IMG/VR virus record: IMGVR_UViG_3300006641_000064
Span: 1 to 39,488 of that record
DNA: 39,488 nt
Reading direction: 5' to 3' (one strand)
From: a virus
How positions within the stretch are numbered: position 1 is the stretch's first letter; each line of letters starts with the position of its first letter. Below, one piece after another: positions 8,426 to 18,500 of this stretch. The notes under the pieces are model-generated. The model had not been told where the DNA came from, ran no database searches, and saw nothing but the letters and a program-made list of their open reading frames with translations. Position numbers and translations under genes: made by a program.

Positions 8426-8858
8426 ATTGTTGAGCATCTTGAGATTGTTGCTTTAAAAGTTTTGCCAATTCTGCGGTAGAACCAACAAAAAGTGCATTGT
8501 TGACAGTTGTTGGTCCTTTTCCTACTTTTTCTTCTTCAATATCCTTAAGTTTCTTTTGAAGATCCATTAATTTGTCAGTTGCATCCGCAACATTTTTAAT
8601 GAGTTGTCCCGCAACTTCATACGCACGGGGCATTTCACTTTCTTGTGCAAGTTCAAGAATTCCGTTAATTGCTTCCTGCCCCTTTTCAATGAGAGAATAT
8701 AAATTACCTCTCGTATAATCATAATCTTTTTTAATATCATCAACAGTTGAAGCAATTTTTTCTATCGCTTCAGTGGAGGTTTTATTATCGACAGGAACTA
8801 TCTCAGAATCTACATTAAATGTTTGGTTTAAATCGTCAAACTTTTTTGTCATTTTCAT
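8424..8858 (-). CDS. 16: Terminase small subunit gp16
   Basis: This is the small terminase, which in T4 recognises DNA and stimulates gp17. The product is about 144 aa from the ATG at 8858 (T4: 164 aa). It is almost entirely helical, with a central segment SLIEKGQEAINGILELAQ, a following YEVAGQLIKNVADATDKLMDLQKKL, and a C-terminal helix, as expected for the coiled-coil oligomer. The N-terminus KFDDLNQTFNV is typical of cyanophage gp16. The start is uncertain: the frame opens with TTG at 8867, which overlaps the gp15 stop, and has ATGs at 8858 and 8852; none has a convincing ribosome site, so coupling to gp15 is likely. An ATG at 8863 is out of frame. Confidence 0.9.
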   Translation of the reverse strand: MKMTKKFDDLNQTFNVDSEIVPVDNKTSTEAIEKIASTVDDIKKDYDYTRGNLYSLIEKGQEAINGILELAQESEMPRAYEVAGQLIKNVADATDKLMDLQKKLKDIEEEKVGKGPTTVNNALFVGSTAELAKLLKQQSQDAQQ

Positions 8859-8863
8859 ATCAT

Positions 8864-9865
8864 TCAAATTGTAGAACCACTAAATCCAAAATCATCGCCA
8901 TCTTCAATTAGTAAATTATCCGCAGCAGTAATGGATTTTACCTGTGCTCCAGATAAGTGTGATGTTATTGTTGTATTATCTCTGCCTCTTTCTACAGTAA
9001 GAACATCTCCCGAAACAAGTTTTACATAAACTTCTTCACCCTCAATATCCAAATAGGTATTTGGTAATATAGAACTTGCGTCATTTACTTGTATCAGAAT
9101 ATCTTCTGTTGTAATATCCTTTGTTAAATTGGTTACAACAATACCAGTATAATTTTGAATTGCTCTTGGTTCTGCCGAATAAACAATTTCTCTTGTTGGT
9201 GTATTTGTAGTATCTCCAGCAACATAACTGACAGTAGTTTTTTTGATGATATCCTTCGTAGCAGAAGCAACAGGACCAAACAGGTAAGTTTTTGCAGTAA
9301 ATCTCAGAGTATAAATTAAAACTCTTCTTGTAGTGAAATTTCCCTCATAGTCATCCTGCATAGTAATGTTCTCAAGAACAACAGGAATGTCTCTCTTTTC
9401 GTTAATCTCATCAACCAATTCAACGGTCATTGTATATGCTGGTTGAAAATATGGTAAAATTTGTTCAACTATTTGCAATGCATCATCATTTAATTTGCAC
9501 ATAATACTCAGTTCAAACTGCATATTATATGGAACTGGTAAATATACTTTCTTAGTTTCCTTACCATCTACTACCGATTTTGCAGTAAATGTTTGAGTAG
9601 TTGTTGCTTTTCTTGTGGGATCATACGTCAATCCAGTAAATTCAAATGACATTCTTGGCAATGTAATTTGAACGGGTTTATTTAAATCTGGAGACTGTTC
9701 TAATCTTGCAAGAAATTTCTGTGTAGGTCCGTATGCAAGAGGAACTTTAAGTACACTTTTAACAACCCCATCATTGTTCTTATGTTTGATGGTGATTTCG
9801 TTAAATAATGAACCAAAAGCAATTACGGTCCTTCTTAAAATTTCGTGATAAAAATACTCAAACAT
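8864..9865 (-). CDS. 15: Tail completion / sheath stabiliser protein gp15
   Basis: This 333-aa protein matches T4 gp15 (272 aa), the ring that caps the tail top, stabilises the sheath and joins tail to neck. The N-terminal MFEYFYHEILRRTVIAFGSL and the core PVPYNMQFELSIMCKLNDDALQIVEQILPYF, quoted here only as family landmarks around residues 111-140, are typical of the family. Residues about 253-310 form a C-terminal extension with the pattern LDIEGEEVYVK, VERGRDNT and SHLSGAQV, a module that recurs in three other structural proteins here. The ATG lies behind an AGGGA some 12 bases away, and an 8-bp inverted repeat sits in the leader. It is transcribed from the late promoter at 9909. Confidence 0.95.
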   Translation of the reverse strand: MFEYFYHEILRRTVIAFGSLFNEITIKHKNNDGVVKSVLKVPLAYGPTQKFLARLEQSPDLNKPVQITLPRMSFEFTGLTYDPTRKATTTQTFTAKSVVDGKETKKVYLPVPYNMQFELSIMCKLNDDALQIVEQILPYFQPAYTMTVELVDEINEKRDIPVVLENITMQDDYEGNFTTRRVLIYTLRFTAKTYLFGPVASATKDIIKKTTVSYVAGDTTNTPTREIVYSAEPRAIQNYTGIVVTNLTKDITTEDILIQVNDASSILPNTYLDIEGEEVYVKLVSGDVLTVERGRDNTTITSHLSGAQVKSITAADNLLIEDGDDFGFSGSTI

Positions 9866-9882
9866 TTTTTTATTTTTCCCTA

Positions 9883-9900
9883 TATGATTATTTAATCATA
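9883..9900 (-). repeat. Inverted repeat in the gp15 leader
   Basis: TATGATTA-TT-TAATCATA is a perfect 8-bp inverted repeat with two central bases. It lies between the late promoter and the gp15 ribosome site, so it could be a short mRNA hairpin. It is A+T-rich and weak, without a U tract, so it is not an obvious terminator. Confidence 0.5.
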
Positions 9901-9908
9901 ATAACTTA

Positions 9909-9916
9909 TATTTATG
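9909..9916 (-). promoter_or_regulatory. T4-type late promoter CATAAATA ahead of gp15
   Basis: The minus strand reads GCCATAAATATAAG. The TAA stop codon of gp14 (9912-9914) is inside it. The gp15 start is about 45 bases downstream. Confidence 0.75.
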
Positions 9917-11318
9917 GCATTCCAAAAGGATTGGTTTCACTAAAGTCTATAACCTTATCTGCTTCTACCTCTATCTCTTCATTATTTGCAAAACCATCTT
10001 TAGCAGAAAAGATATCAATTCTTCTTAAATAGTGAGATGCACTTGAAGCAGTTCCTACAATATTTTCTCCAGGTATGAATTCTCCATTTACTTGCGAAAC
10101 TTCCAAAATATTAGTAGTGGAATTCCAAGATCTTACTCTCGCAGTAACACCACTTTGAGATCCTGTTACTACTTCATTAAATATAAAACTTCCAGTAGAA
10201 ACAAGAGATGGGTTTCCGATAGTGATAGTTGGTGGTTGAGTGTATCCAAGTCCGGCGTTTGTTATGCGAATGGCAGTAATAGAACCTGCAGCAGAAACTA
10301 CCGCTGTTGCAGCTGCAGAAACCGTAGCAATTCCACTAAAAGTGATTGTTGGTGGATTTACATATCCGGAACCAGAATTAGTAACAGTAATTATTCCAAT
10401 AATGCCATCTCCAATAGTTGCAGTAGCCGTCGCTCCTTTTCCGCCACCACCAATAAATCTTACTCCGGGAGTTGTTGTATATCCAAACCCAGGATTGACA
10501 ATTTCAACACTTTGTACTGATTTTGCAGATGGACTTGTATTGTCATTGCAAACAACAATACCACCAATCATCTTAGCGATAGCAGATGCTGTTCCGTCGG
10601 CAGAAGGAGAGGATGATATTCCAACTGTTGGTGTACTAGTATATCCACCACCACGATTTGTAACCGTAATAAATCTAATTCCACCATTTACTACTCCAGT
10701 TATCGCTGTTGCAGTAACACCTACTCCAACCATAGTAAGTTTTTGGATAACTCCAATAGGAACCTTATCAGCACCTTGACTTCCACTGATGTTATCGTCA
10801 ATATCTTCTATTCCAGTGTCTATAACCTCATCTTCATATCTAAACAGTTCGCATCTCAATTCATAAGTATAATTTCCTTGTAATTGGTAAAAAGGTTTTT
10901 CGTGCTCAACATATTTAATTTCAAATAAACGATCACCTAAAGGAAAATATACTAAATCTCCTTCTTTTGGTCTTGTTGATAATCTTATGTTTGGTTGATT
11001 GTTTATTAGTGGGGATATATAAGTTTCAAATCTTTCTCTAGAAATAGTTAATGTTATTTCATTAAGTGCTTGAATTCCAAACTTTGATAAAATTGTAGGA
11101 TTATCACTATACCCTTCAAAAGTATTTACATATGCCTCAATAGGATATGCATTTGTAAATTCAGACTCTATTAATTCTTTTATTACTGTTTTCTCTGTAA
11201 TATACTTTCTTGGTAGATAATAAACTTCAACCCCATACATTCGAAGTTGTTCGTTAATTAAATCCTGTATTAGATTTTGTTCTGTTTTTGAACCTTGAAG
11301 GAAAAATGGATTAAGCAT
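9912..11318 (-). CDS. 14: Neck protein gp14 with a large repeat insertion
   Basis: The N-terminal about 175 residues are a T4-like gp14, which with gp13 forms the neck that closes the filled head. Landmarks are MLNPFFLQGSKTEQNLIQDL and LPRKYITEKTVIKELI. T4 gp14 is 256 aa; this protein is 468 aa. The difference is an insertion at about residues 190-430: four GxGYxxxP repeats with the GY pairs at 225-226, 279-280, 318-319 and 358-359, then a segment with VTGSQSGVTARV and GEFIPGENIVG. The family sequence resumes near the end with FANNEEIEVEADKVIDFSE. The gene follows gp13 with a 3-base gap and a GGATAAG ribosome site within the gp13 end, so the two are co-transcribed. The insertion probably projects as beta-rich decoration from the neck; this is inference. 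Confidence 0.92.
   Translation of the reverse strand: MLNPFFLQGSKTEQNLIQDLINEQLRMYGVEVYYLPRKYITEKTVIKELIESEFTNAYPIEAYVNTFEGYSDNPTILSKFGIQALNEITLTISRERFETYISPLINNQPNIRLSTRPKEGDLVYFPLGDRLFEIKYVEHEKPFYQLQGNYTYELRCELFRYEDEVIDTGIEDIDDNISGSQGADKVPIGVIQKLTMVGVGVTATAITGVVNGGIRFITVTNRGGGYTSTPTVGISSSPSADGTASAIAKMIGGIVVCNDNTSPSAKSVQSVEIVNPGFGYTTTPGVRFIGGGGKGATATATIGDGIIGIITVTNSGSGYVNPPTITFSGIATVSAAATAVVSAAGSITAIRITNAGLGYTQPPTITIGNPSLVSTGSFIFNEVVTGSQSGVTARVRSWNSTTNILEVSQVNGEFIPGENIVGTASSASHYLRRIDIFSAKDGFANNEEIEVEADKVIDFSETNPFGMP
10215..10670 (-). repeat. Four GxGYxxxP protein repeats inside gp14
   Basis: Each unit reads roughly I-T-V-T-N-x-G-x-G-Y-x-x-x-P-x-V-x-I followed by a glycine/alanine-rich strand. 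Spacings between the GY pairs are 54, 39 and 40 residues. The regular spacing and alternation of hydrophobic residues suggest stacked beta strands or a small beta-solenoid. The same unit occurs in four other proteins in the window. Confidence 0.75.
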
Positions 11319-11321
11319 ATC

Positions 11322-12173
11322 TTATCCAATCATATCGAGAGGTGGAAGTTCATAAGTACTGGACATTTTTTCCATCAATAAATCAATTTCTCTTTGAGCA
11401 TCATCGTACATTTGCCTTCCATTTAGTTCTACTCCACCTGGCAATTTGACACCAGTAAATTTCATCATATTTTGTCCCCATTGTCTTTTTATGAGGGAAG
11501 TTAGATATGGTTTTATAAATGAGTCATTCCAAACTTTTGAATAGTCATTTGGATCAAGAGTTGAATAACAATCAATAATAAAATATTGCTTATCAGTAAC
11601 AGATCCCCAGTCAATATCCAAATATAATCTATCTTGCCTTTTATTGAAACGAATTTGTTTTTGTGTATTGAGGAGAAAATCCAAATCTTCTAAGTAAGTT
11701 TTAACCATCGCATAACTTAAAAGTTCAGTACTTCCCCAATAGTAAATATCATTCAAAAATAATTGATATTTAACACTAAACATATTGTGTGTAATTGTAT
11801 TTGCACCATCAAAAGTGAAAATCTTATTCACTCCGATGATATTGGGTGGAACTTGAAGGTAATTGCTATTTTCAAAGTAAGAGAAAGTTACTGCAGTTCC
11901 TACTATGTTTGTATTGACAGTTGTAGTAACGATTCCCGCATTGCTACTTGCACTTAGACCTCTTGCTCTCCCGCGATCAATATCTTCTTTAGTTACTTTA
12001 TACTTATAAAAAGTTGGATATACTCCATCAAAATGTCTTTCCTGGAAAAATTGAACAGCATCATCCACTAAATCTTCAATTTGCTCATCAGCAACATTAA
12101 TCTCTAAAACTGGCGCTCCCAGTTTTCTTTTGCAGTAATCTATTAATTCTTGCCTAGTAGATGGTTGCGCCAT
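11322..12173 (-). CDS. 13: Neck protein gp13
   Basis: This 283-aa protein is the T4-like gp13 (T4: 309 aa), which binds under the portal and connects head to tail with gp14. The N-terminus MAQPSTRQELIDYCKRKLG followed by PVLEINVADEQIEDLVDDA is a signature I know from cyanophage gp13. The C-terminal half holds the conserved NTQKQIRFNKRQDRLYLDID segment. A perfect late promoter lies at 12194-12201. The ribosome site is a weak GAG about 9 bases from the ATG. Confidence 0.95.
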   Translation of the reverse strand: MAQPSTRQELIDYCKRKLGAPVLEINVADEQIEDLVDDAVQFFQERHFDGVYPTFYKYKVTKEDIDRGRARGLSASSNAGIVTTTVNTNIVGTAVTFSYFENSNYLQVPPNIIGVNKIFTFDGANTITHNMFSVKYQLFLNDIYYWGSTELLSYAMVKTYLEDLDFLLNTQKQIRFNKRQDRLYLDIDWGSVTDKQYFIIDCYSTLDPNDYSKVWNDSFIKPYLTSLIKRQWGQNMMKFTGVKLPGGVELNGRQMYDDAQREIDLLMEKMSSTYELPPLDMIG

Positions 12174-12193
12174 TTATTTCTACTCTTTAAAAA

Positions 12194-12201
12194 TATTTAT
12201 A
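12194..12201 (-). promoter_or_regulatory. T4-type late promoter TATAAATA ahead of gp13
   Basis: The minus strand reads CTATAAATATTTTT, a perfect late core, about 21 bases upstream of the gp13 ATG. It contains the TAA stop of the 56-aa gene (12197-12199). Confidence 0.8.
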
Positions 12202-12367
12202 GTTTTAGTTGAGAAACAACTTCTTGTTGCTTTAAATATAACTTATAGTAACATTTTGCAACATTACGAATTTGGTCTAAATCAGTTAAATTATCAATTT
12301 CTGTAGAAAATTTAAAATATTCAAAACTCTTGGTTAAATTTTCGAGTTCTATATCATCTGGATTCAT
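12197..12367 (-). CDS. Small helical protein, 56 aa
   Basis: Unrecognised. The ATG at 12367 overlaps the end of the upstream 75-aa gene by 14 bases, and the frame runs to a TAA inside the gp13 late promoter. The product starts MNPDDIELENLTKSFEYF and ends YYKLYLKQQEVVSQLKL; it is acidic at the start and looks all-helical. Tight overlap with the neighbour and a stop placed exactly at a promoter argue for a real gene. Two small genes between the DUF4815 protein and gp13 fit the compact cyanophage layout. Confidence 0.75.
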   Translation of the reverse strand: MNPDDIELENLTKSFEYFKFSTEIDNLTDLDQIRNVAKCYYKLYLKQQEVVSQLKL

Positions 12368-12581
12368 TTATCAGTCCTCTCAATAAAAATTTAATTTCAT
12401 CTAAATCCTCTTTCATACTAGCAACATTTTGTTCCAAATTTTGTATTTTTTGGTTCTCTTCACTTTTAATTTCCTTTGTCATAAGATATTGATTATATTC
12501 TGTTGTATTTTTGTTTATAATTGAATTTGTTTTTGGATCTCTAACTAAATTTGAGTGTCCTTCAACCTTTAAGTATTTCAT
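12354..12581 (-). CDS. Small coiled-coil protein, 75 aa
   Basis: Function unknown. The N-terminal half (MKYLKVEGHSNLVRDPKTN) contains the H-x-N-L-V-R-D pattern I associate with small cyanophage structural-region proteins. The C-terminal half, about residues 38-72, is a predicted coiled coil with heptad-like spacing (KIQNLEQNVASMKEDLDEIK). It begins one base after the stop of the DUF4815 gene, so it is translated from the same message, and overlaps the next gene. A short coiled coil in this location could be an assembly factor or a baseplate accessory; that is inference. Confidence 0.85.
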   Translation of the reverse strand: MKYLKVEGHSNLVRDPKTNSIINKNTTEYNQYLMTKEIKSEENQKIQNLEQNVASMKEDLDEIKFLLRGLINESR

Positions 12582-12582
12582 A

Positions 12583-15500
12583 TTATGCTAAAGCAATTAC
12601 TCTTAAATCTTTTACTCTTGGGACATATACTTGATTTGTTGAGGTAAGTAATAATTTAATTCTAAATGATCTAAATGCTGGAAGTTGATCTGCTGTAAAA
12701 GTAAATTCTCTATATTCCAACTCTTTTGAAAGTAATCCTAAAGAATTGGTCTGTGAGACAAAAGTATCAGGCAAACCATTATTATTTTCAAAACTAATAA
12801 CTTGTCCTCTATAATCCAAGTTATTGTACCCGGGGAATGGAGTAAAAATTGGAGTGAAGTTGGAATTATCACCTATTGCATAGAAAGCGCGGATATCAGA
12901 GTACAAGTTGATCGAAGCATTTAATATTACTTTAATAGAAGAAGCAGAATTTTCTAAAGAAATTTCTTTAGAAATATATTGGAATGCTGTTGGATCTTCA
13001 CTTATAGAATTTACTCTAGAATCATTTGCATAATCTTCAATGATACTATTAACTCTATTGGACGTTAAAATTGCACTAATCCTTTGAGTATCTACAACAG
13101 GAGAAATTCTAGTATCTATTGTTCCAAGAATTAATCTCATATTCATAGATTTGTTTCCGGGTAATGCTATTAATTTGTCCGTTTCATTTATTTTAGACGC
13201 AATCATTCTAGGAGAATTTAAATAATTTGCCGAGTTAATAGTTACTGGTTCGAATTCGGTTGGAACAAATGAAATTTCATTTCCACTAATACTTGAGGAA
13301 GTTATCATTCTCATTTGTGCCGTCAAAGTAGTACCTCTTACTGTCAAGTTTTGAACCATAGGAGTTACCACTTCAAATGGTATATTTTGTGTTGCATTGA
13401 TATTGTATCCACCAAGAGATTTTGTTTGATTTGGATATAAAATAGGAAAACTTGAACCTGTTGTTCTATCAATACCATCATTAGATGTATCAATTTTAAT
13501 ATAATATGAATCAAAAGTAATTGGATTTTGTATCGTTACATCATCCAGACTGTGAGTTTTATTAATTCTCTTTAATGAAACTCCATTTAATTCATATTTA
13601 AAAACTTTTGTTCCAACTGGGTATGTTTGTGGATTTGTTCCTCTAACTATATTGCCCCCAATTGAACCAGATGACACGGAAGTATATTCAATTATTTCAT
13701 TTCCTATTAACAAATAACCAGGATTAGTTGTTCCAACTCCAACATTTTCGAAAGTTGAAAACGCAGAAGAATCATCAACTAAGATTGGTGAAGTAGAATT
13801 TGCTGATAAAGAAGTTGTTAATTTAGTTGGTTTAACATCTGACTCTGCGTTATAAATTTTAACTAGATTATTATTTGAATACATTCCATGGTTTTTGTGG
13901 TCAACTTTAACATGAAGTCCATCATTTTCTACAATAATCTCGTTCGCCAAAACACTAGACTGGTTTAAGTAAGTTGTTATTCCAAGGTTATTTACAAACT
14001 TTATTGGTTTTCCGGCACCAGTTTCAAAATTACCTTGAACATCCTCAACTATAATTTGATTTTTATCTGATATTGTAGATAAAGAAAATCTAGCGTTTCT
14101 GCCAACATTAAATGAACCAATACTAGTAATTCCTAAAACATCACCAATTTGATAACCACTTCCTCCACTTGTTATGCTAGCTGCTGTTGCGACACCATTA
14201 TTAATTGTTACCGTCGCTACTGCACCTTTACCACCTCCAGTTATTGTTTTTAAATTAATTCCAGAATATGTCTGAATTCCGGAATTTGGAGTGTAACCGA
14301 TGCCAGCATTAATTATGTTTAGAGCACCGAATGCACTTCCAGCACTTCCAACATAATTTCCATAAGCATTAGTTCCATCTTGTAATATTGTATTTCCTAA
14401 AGTCAAATCAGAATCACTAATTGTTGAACCTAAAGAAATCTTTACTTTTCTTGAAGTAAAATTCAAAGAATTTGGCATTAGCTTTGCAATTTGCCTATTT
14501 CCTTCAGATAATTCTGGATTATAAATTTCAAGCGTTCCTGATTCTATAAAATCTGCTCTATAGAGTGTAAACTTTAAATCTTCCCACTGACTTGGTTCCC
14601 AAGTAGATGCATTTTGTGATTTGAATAGAGATCCAAGATATGGTTGGTTGGATACAAATGCTTGAGTTATCAAGTCATTTTCCCCAACTCTTGAAATATA
14701 AACGCTATAATTTGTAGAATATGATAATAAACAAATACAATATTCTTTTCCACCTTCGAGATATACTGGAGATTTGAATACAATTGAAGTTGAAACTGAT
14801 CCATCATCTGAAACTTTAATTTCATCTGGTGTCAATACAACTTCAGAAAAAGGAATTACAGATTCTGAAGGAAGACCAGTTTGCATTGTTCTTAACTGTG
14901 CAGTTACTGGAAGTTCGTCATCTTTTGTTTTAAAGAAAACATCACATCTTGTTAAAAAGATACCAGAATCTTCGTTTATAAAGAATGATTGTGCAAGAGG
15001 ATCTTTTCTGCAACTAAGAGCTGCAGATCCTCTAGCATTTAGTGTTGAATTTGTTCTGGCTATGCTCGCTCTAATTTCTGCATTTGAATAACCAGCAGCT
15101 CTAGCATTATTAATAGCAACTCTACCTATAATAGTAGGTTGTGTATCTTTTGGACCTTGATAATCCCTAATATTAAATAGTGGTGCAGAATAACCACTAC
15201 TATAATTGGGAGATGGACTTGGACTGATTGGTTGGGAAACTTGAGTATCAACTGCTTTGGTAATAGTTTTGGTTTCCGTAACAGTACTGGTTTCAACTCT
15301 AGCATTTCTGACCGATAAAATATTTTCTTGAACAGTTTCTATGGTTCCTGTAGATGAAAATCTTTCTTCAGCAGAAGTTGTTGCAAGATTTTGATCATTT
15401 AAATTATTATTAATAAGTGTTAATAATTTAACTCCAGTTTCAAATCTTGGGTGAATATCACTATTTGGGTTAGGAAGAAACAAACTACCAATCAAAGTTG

Positions 15501-18500
15501 CTGATAAATCAGATACTAGTTTAATATCGGTAATTGTTGCTTGTGCTCCACTGGTATTTCCTATTAAAACCATACCACTTTCAATCCATCCGCTGTAAGA
15601 TCCTTGAGGTTCGTTAGAAAGTGAGAAAGTATCAACATTCAATATTGTTGAATTAGAAGAATATGAAGTCTCTAATACATTATTTGTGTATGGATTTTCT
15701 GTAAATAATTTACTTGGTGAATTATAAGGACCTTCCTTATGATTTATTTGTGCAACCCTAAATGTAATTTTGGCAGTTTCATTAATTAAAGATGGTCCCA
15801 ATCCTGTCTGATTAACAGTTCCCACAACAGTTTCACCAACTTCAAAAACTCCGGAGAGCATACTAATTTCTAAAAGTTTTGGAACACAATACTTTGTAAC
15901 ATCAACACCATCAAAGAATGCATACATTCTTGTGGATGGTTTTAATTGTTTCGCAACAAATTGAATGTTTCTAGATCTCATAAAAGTTACGAGATCTCTA
16001 TTTACCACTCTATCTCCTACGGAAGTGGTATCAAAACTTTCGCTAACAACGCTTCTAGTTCCTGTTCTTGTTGATACTCCAGTTTCTTTAATTTCAGTAG
16101 AAGTATCTTCGATAACTGTTGTTGTTGAATTTCTTTTTCTTCTTCTTTTCCATCTTTTTGTTATTGGATTCCAAACAGGTCCTCTGTTGTTTCTTTTGGA
16201 TCCTTTCTTCTTCTGTAATTTTTCCACTCTTGTGGTTTTAGTTGTAGTTGTCTCCTGGCCAGTCCAATTATCAATCCAAGAACCCCAAACAACAGGTGCA
16301 AATCCAGTTTGCGGATCGGCATCTAATTCTACCAAAGTTTCTGTATAATTTCCTTCAATCTCAACAGTTTTTGGTTCAATTCTAATAGTATCTACCCAAG
16401 TGTCGGAGGCTGGAGTAAGTTCTAATGTTCCTTTCCAATAGTTAATTAAAAATGGCGTAACACTTTCTGTCCTTGTACCAAAAGATTGTTTTAACCATTC
16501 AACTTCAGAATAATCTAAAGTAACAATATCTCCAGTTTTTCTTACATTAATTCCTTGTACAGAAGAAAACGCCAAATCATCATTTGCATTTATTCCTTGA
16601 ACTGGACCTGTAATTAAATCAACAGATGTTGTATAATGTTTTGGTCTCAATTCATTATTTGCAATATCAATACTATTTTTTATTTCTACATCAGTTTCTT
16701 GTGGTAAAAATGTAGTAAAGTTGTCAACAAAAAATCCAGATTTAAATCTATTAAGACCAGAAGAGTCGGGGACATAAAGATTGGATGTATTTGTTTCCAA
16801 TAAAGATAATGACGTATAATACTCCAAATTTTTAATTCGGTTCTCTAGTTGCTTTATATCCGACATTCTATATCTCTTATGCTCCAAAAATTCAATAGAA
16901 GCATCAGAAACTGCGTATAAGTATGGGGGCAATTGGATAGATGCTATTTCTAAAGAATCGTCAACAAAAACAGGTTTTTCTGGATTTTCTGATGGAGTTC
17001 CATATTTAACTTGAAATTTTCCATCCTTACTGAGGAAAATTCTATCAATTCTTCCTAGATAGAAAGAAAAACTAGTTAAAATTGATTCGTCTGATGCAAG
17101 AATATTTAATGCCGAGTTGCCAGAAGAATTAAATAATCTCCCATAAAACTCAAATGGAGATCTTGAATTTTCTAAAACTGTATAATTGGAAACTCTTGGT
17201 CTTATATCAATAATATCCGTATTTCTAACACCATTGACAGTTTTTATATCATTTTGATAATCAAATCCAATATAAGAATTTGCTGTAGTAATATCCCCAT
17301 CATCGGAGGAATCATAAACACCATTTGAAAAATATACTTTAATTTTTCTATTAGGTTCTTCTGCATTTAACTTTCTTGTTATTGAACCATAATTGTAATA
17401 AGTGTCAGATTGTCCTGTTAAAAAAGTATAATTGAATGAAATATCAAAACTTGGAGTATTTAAACTTGTAATAACTGCTTGGATATTTGATTCTCTAAAG
17501 AGTATACTTTCTCCCTCTTTAAATGTATTCTGATTTTTGTATATGAAAGATATTTGAGAATCAGTTAATCTTTCTGCTACTATACCAATAGCATTTCCAG
17601 ATTGACCAAAAATTTCCTCTCCAATAACAATATCCGAAGTGGTGTTTGTTGGACCATCAATCGAAGAGAGAATCATTAATGGTGCAGATGGATTAGAAGT
17701 ATCAGAAGATTCATAAATACCGTGAATGTCTATAATGTCTGGAACATTTAGGGAAATATTTTTATCTTGAACTCTTGTACCATAAGCATAATTCCCATAA
17801 ACTAAACCGTCATTGAATGTAGTTTGTCCTATTCCAGATCCTTCATATTTTGATTTGTCAATAATAATACTATTAACTCTATTTTTTCTCTTTATTTTTT
17901 CTTTTGGTTTGGATTTTCTAAGTGTTGCGATTAAAATACAATTGGTATCATTTGCCCCCAAATTGTAAATTTGAAGTTGAGATCCTCCATCAATAAATTC
18001 AAATTTGTCAGAAGTTAAAACCTCACTAGATCCATCAGATCTAACCAAAGAATATCTCTCCTCATCAAAAGGTAAAAATGTTTCATTATCTCCTGCAGTA
18101 ATTGGAGTAGATAGTTTGTTTGATGAGATATTAACCGTATAAGATTTTCTAATTGTTAGAGTTGCATTTGATAAATCTACTGAAGAAATATTATTTTTGG
18201 GTAGAACTGTATATAGAGTGTCGTCTATAGATTCGGCTAAATCTGTAGTTAAAACTTTAAAATCATTTACTTCAAGGAGAGCTGGTGGAAGTTTGCCTTC
18301 AACTATCCCAGATACCGTAGAAACTCCAGATATTGTAATTGAGCTTAATCCAACATTTACTACTTTAGCGTAAACCGGAGAAGAAAGAGAAGAGTCTGTA
18401 TATGATACTAGATCATTTACTTTGACTAGATTGCTCGGGAAATTTATGTCAGAACTTAATACTGTACTAATTCCAGAAGATACCGGAGAAATAGTAACAA

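Noticed and set aside
10092-10779. Open frames on the plus strand opposite gp14 (and similar ones opposite the 1093-aa protein and gp7-like)
   Set aside because: They are antisense shadows of the GxGY repeats, have repetitive low-complexity products, no ribosome sites, and lie wholly inside strongly supported minus-strand genes.
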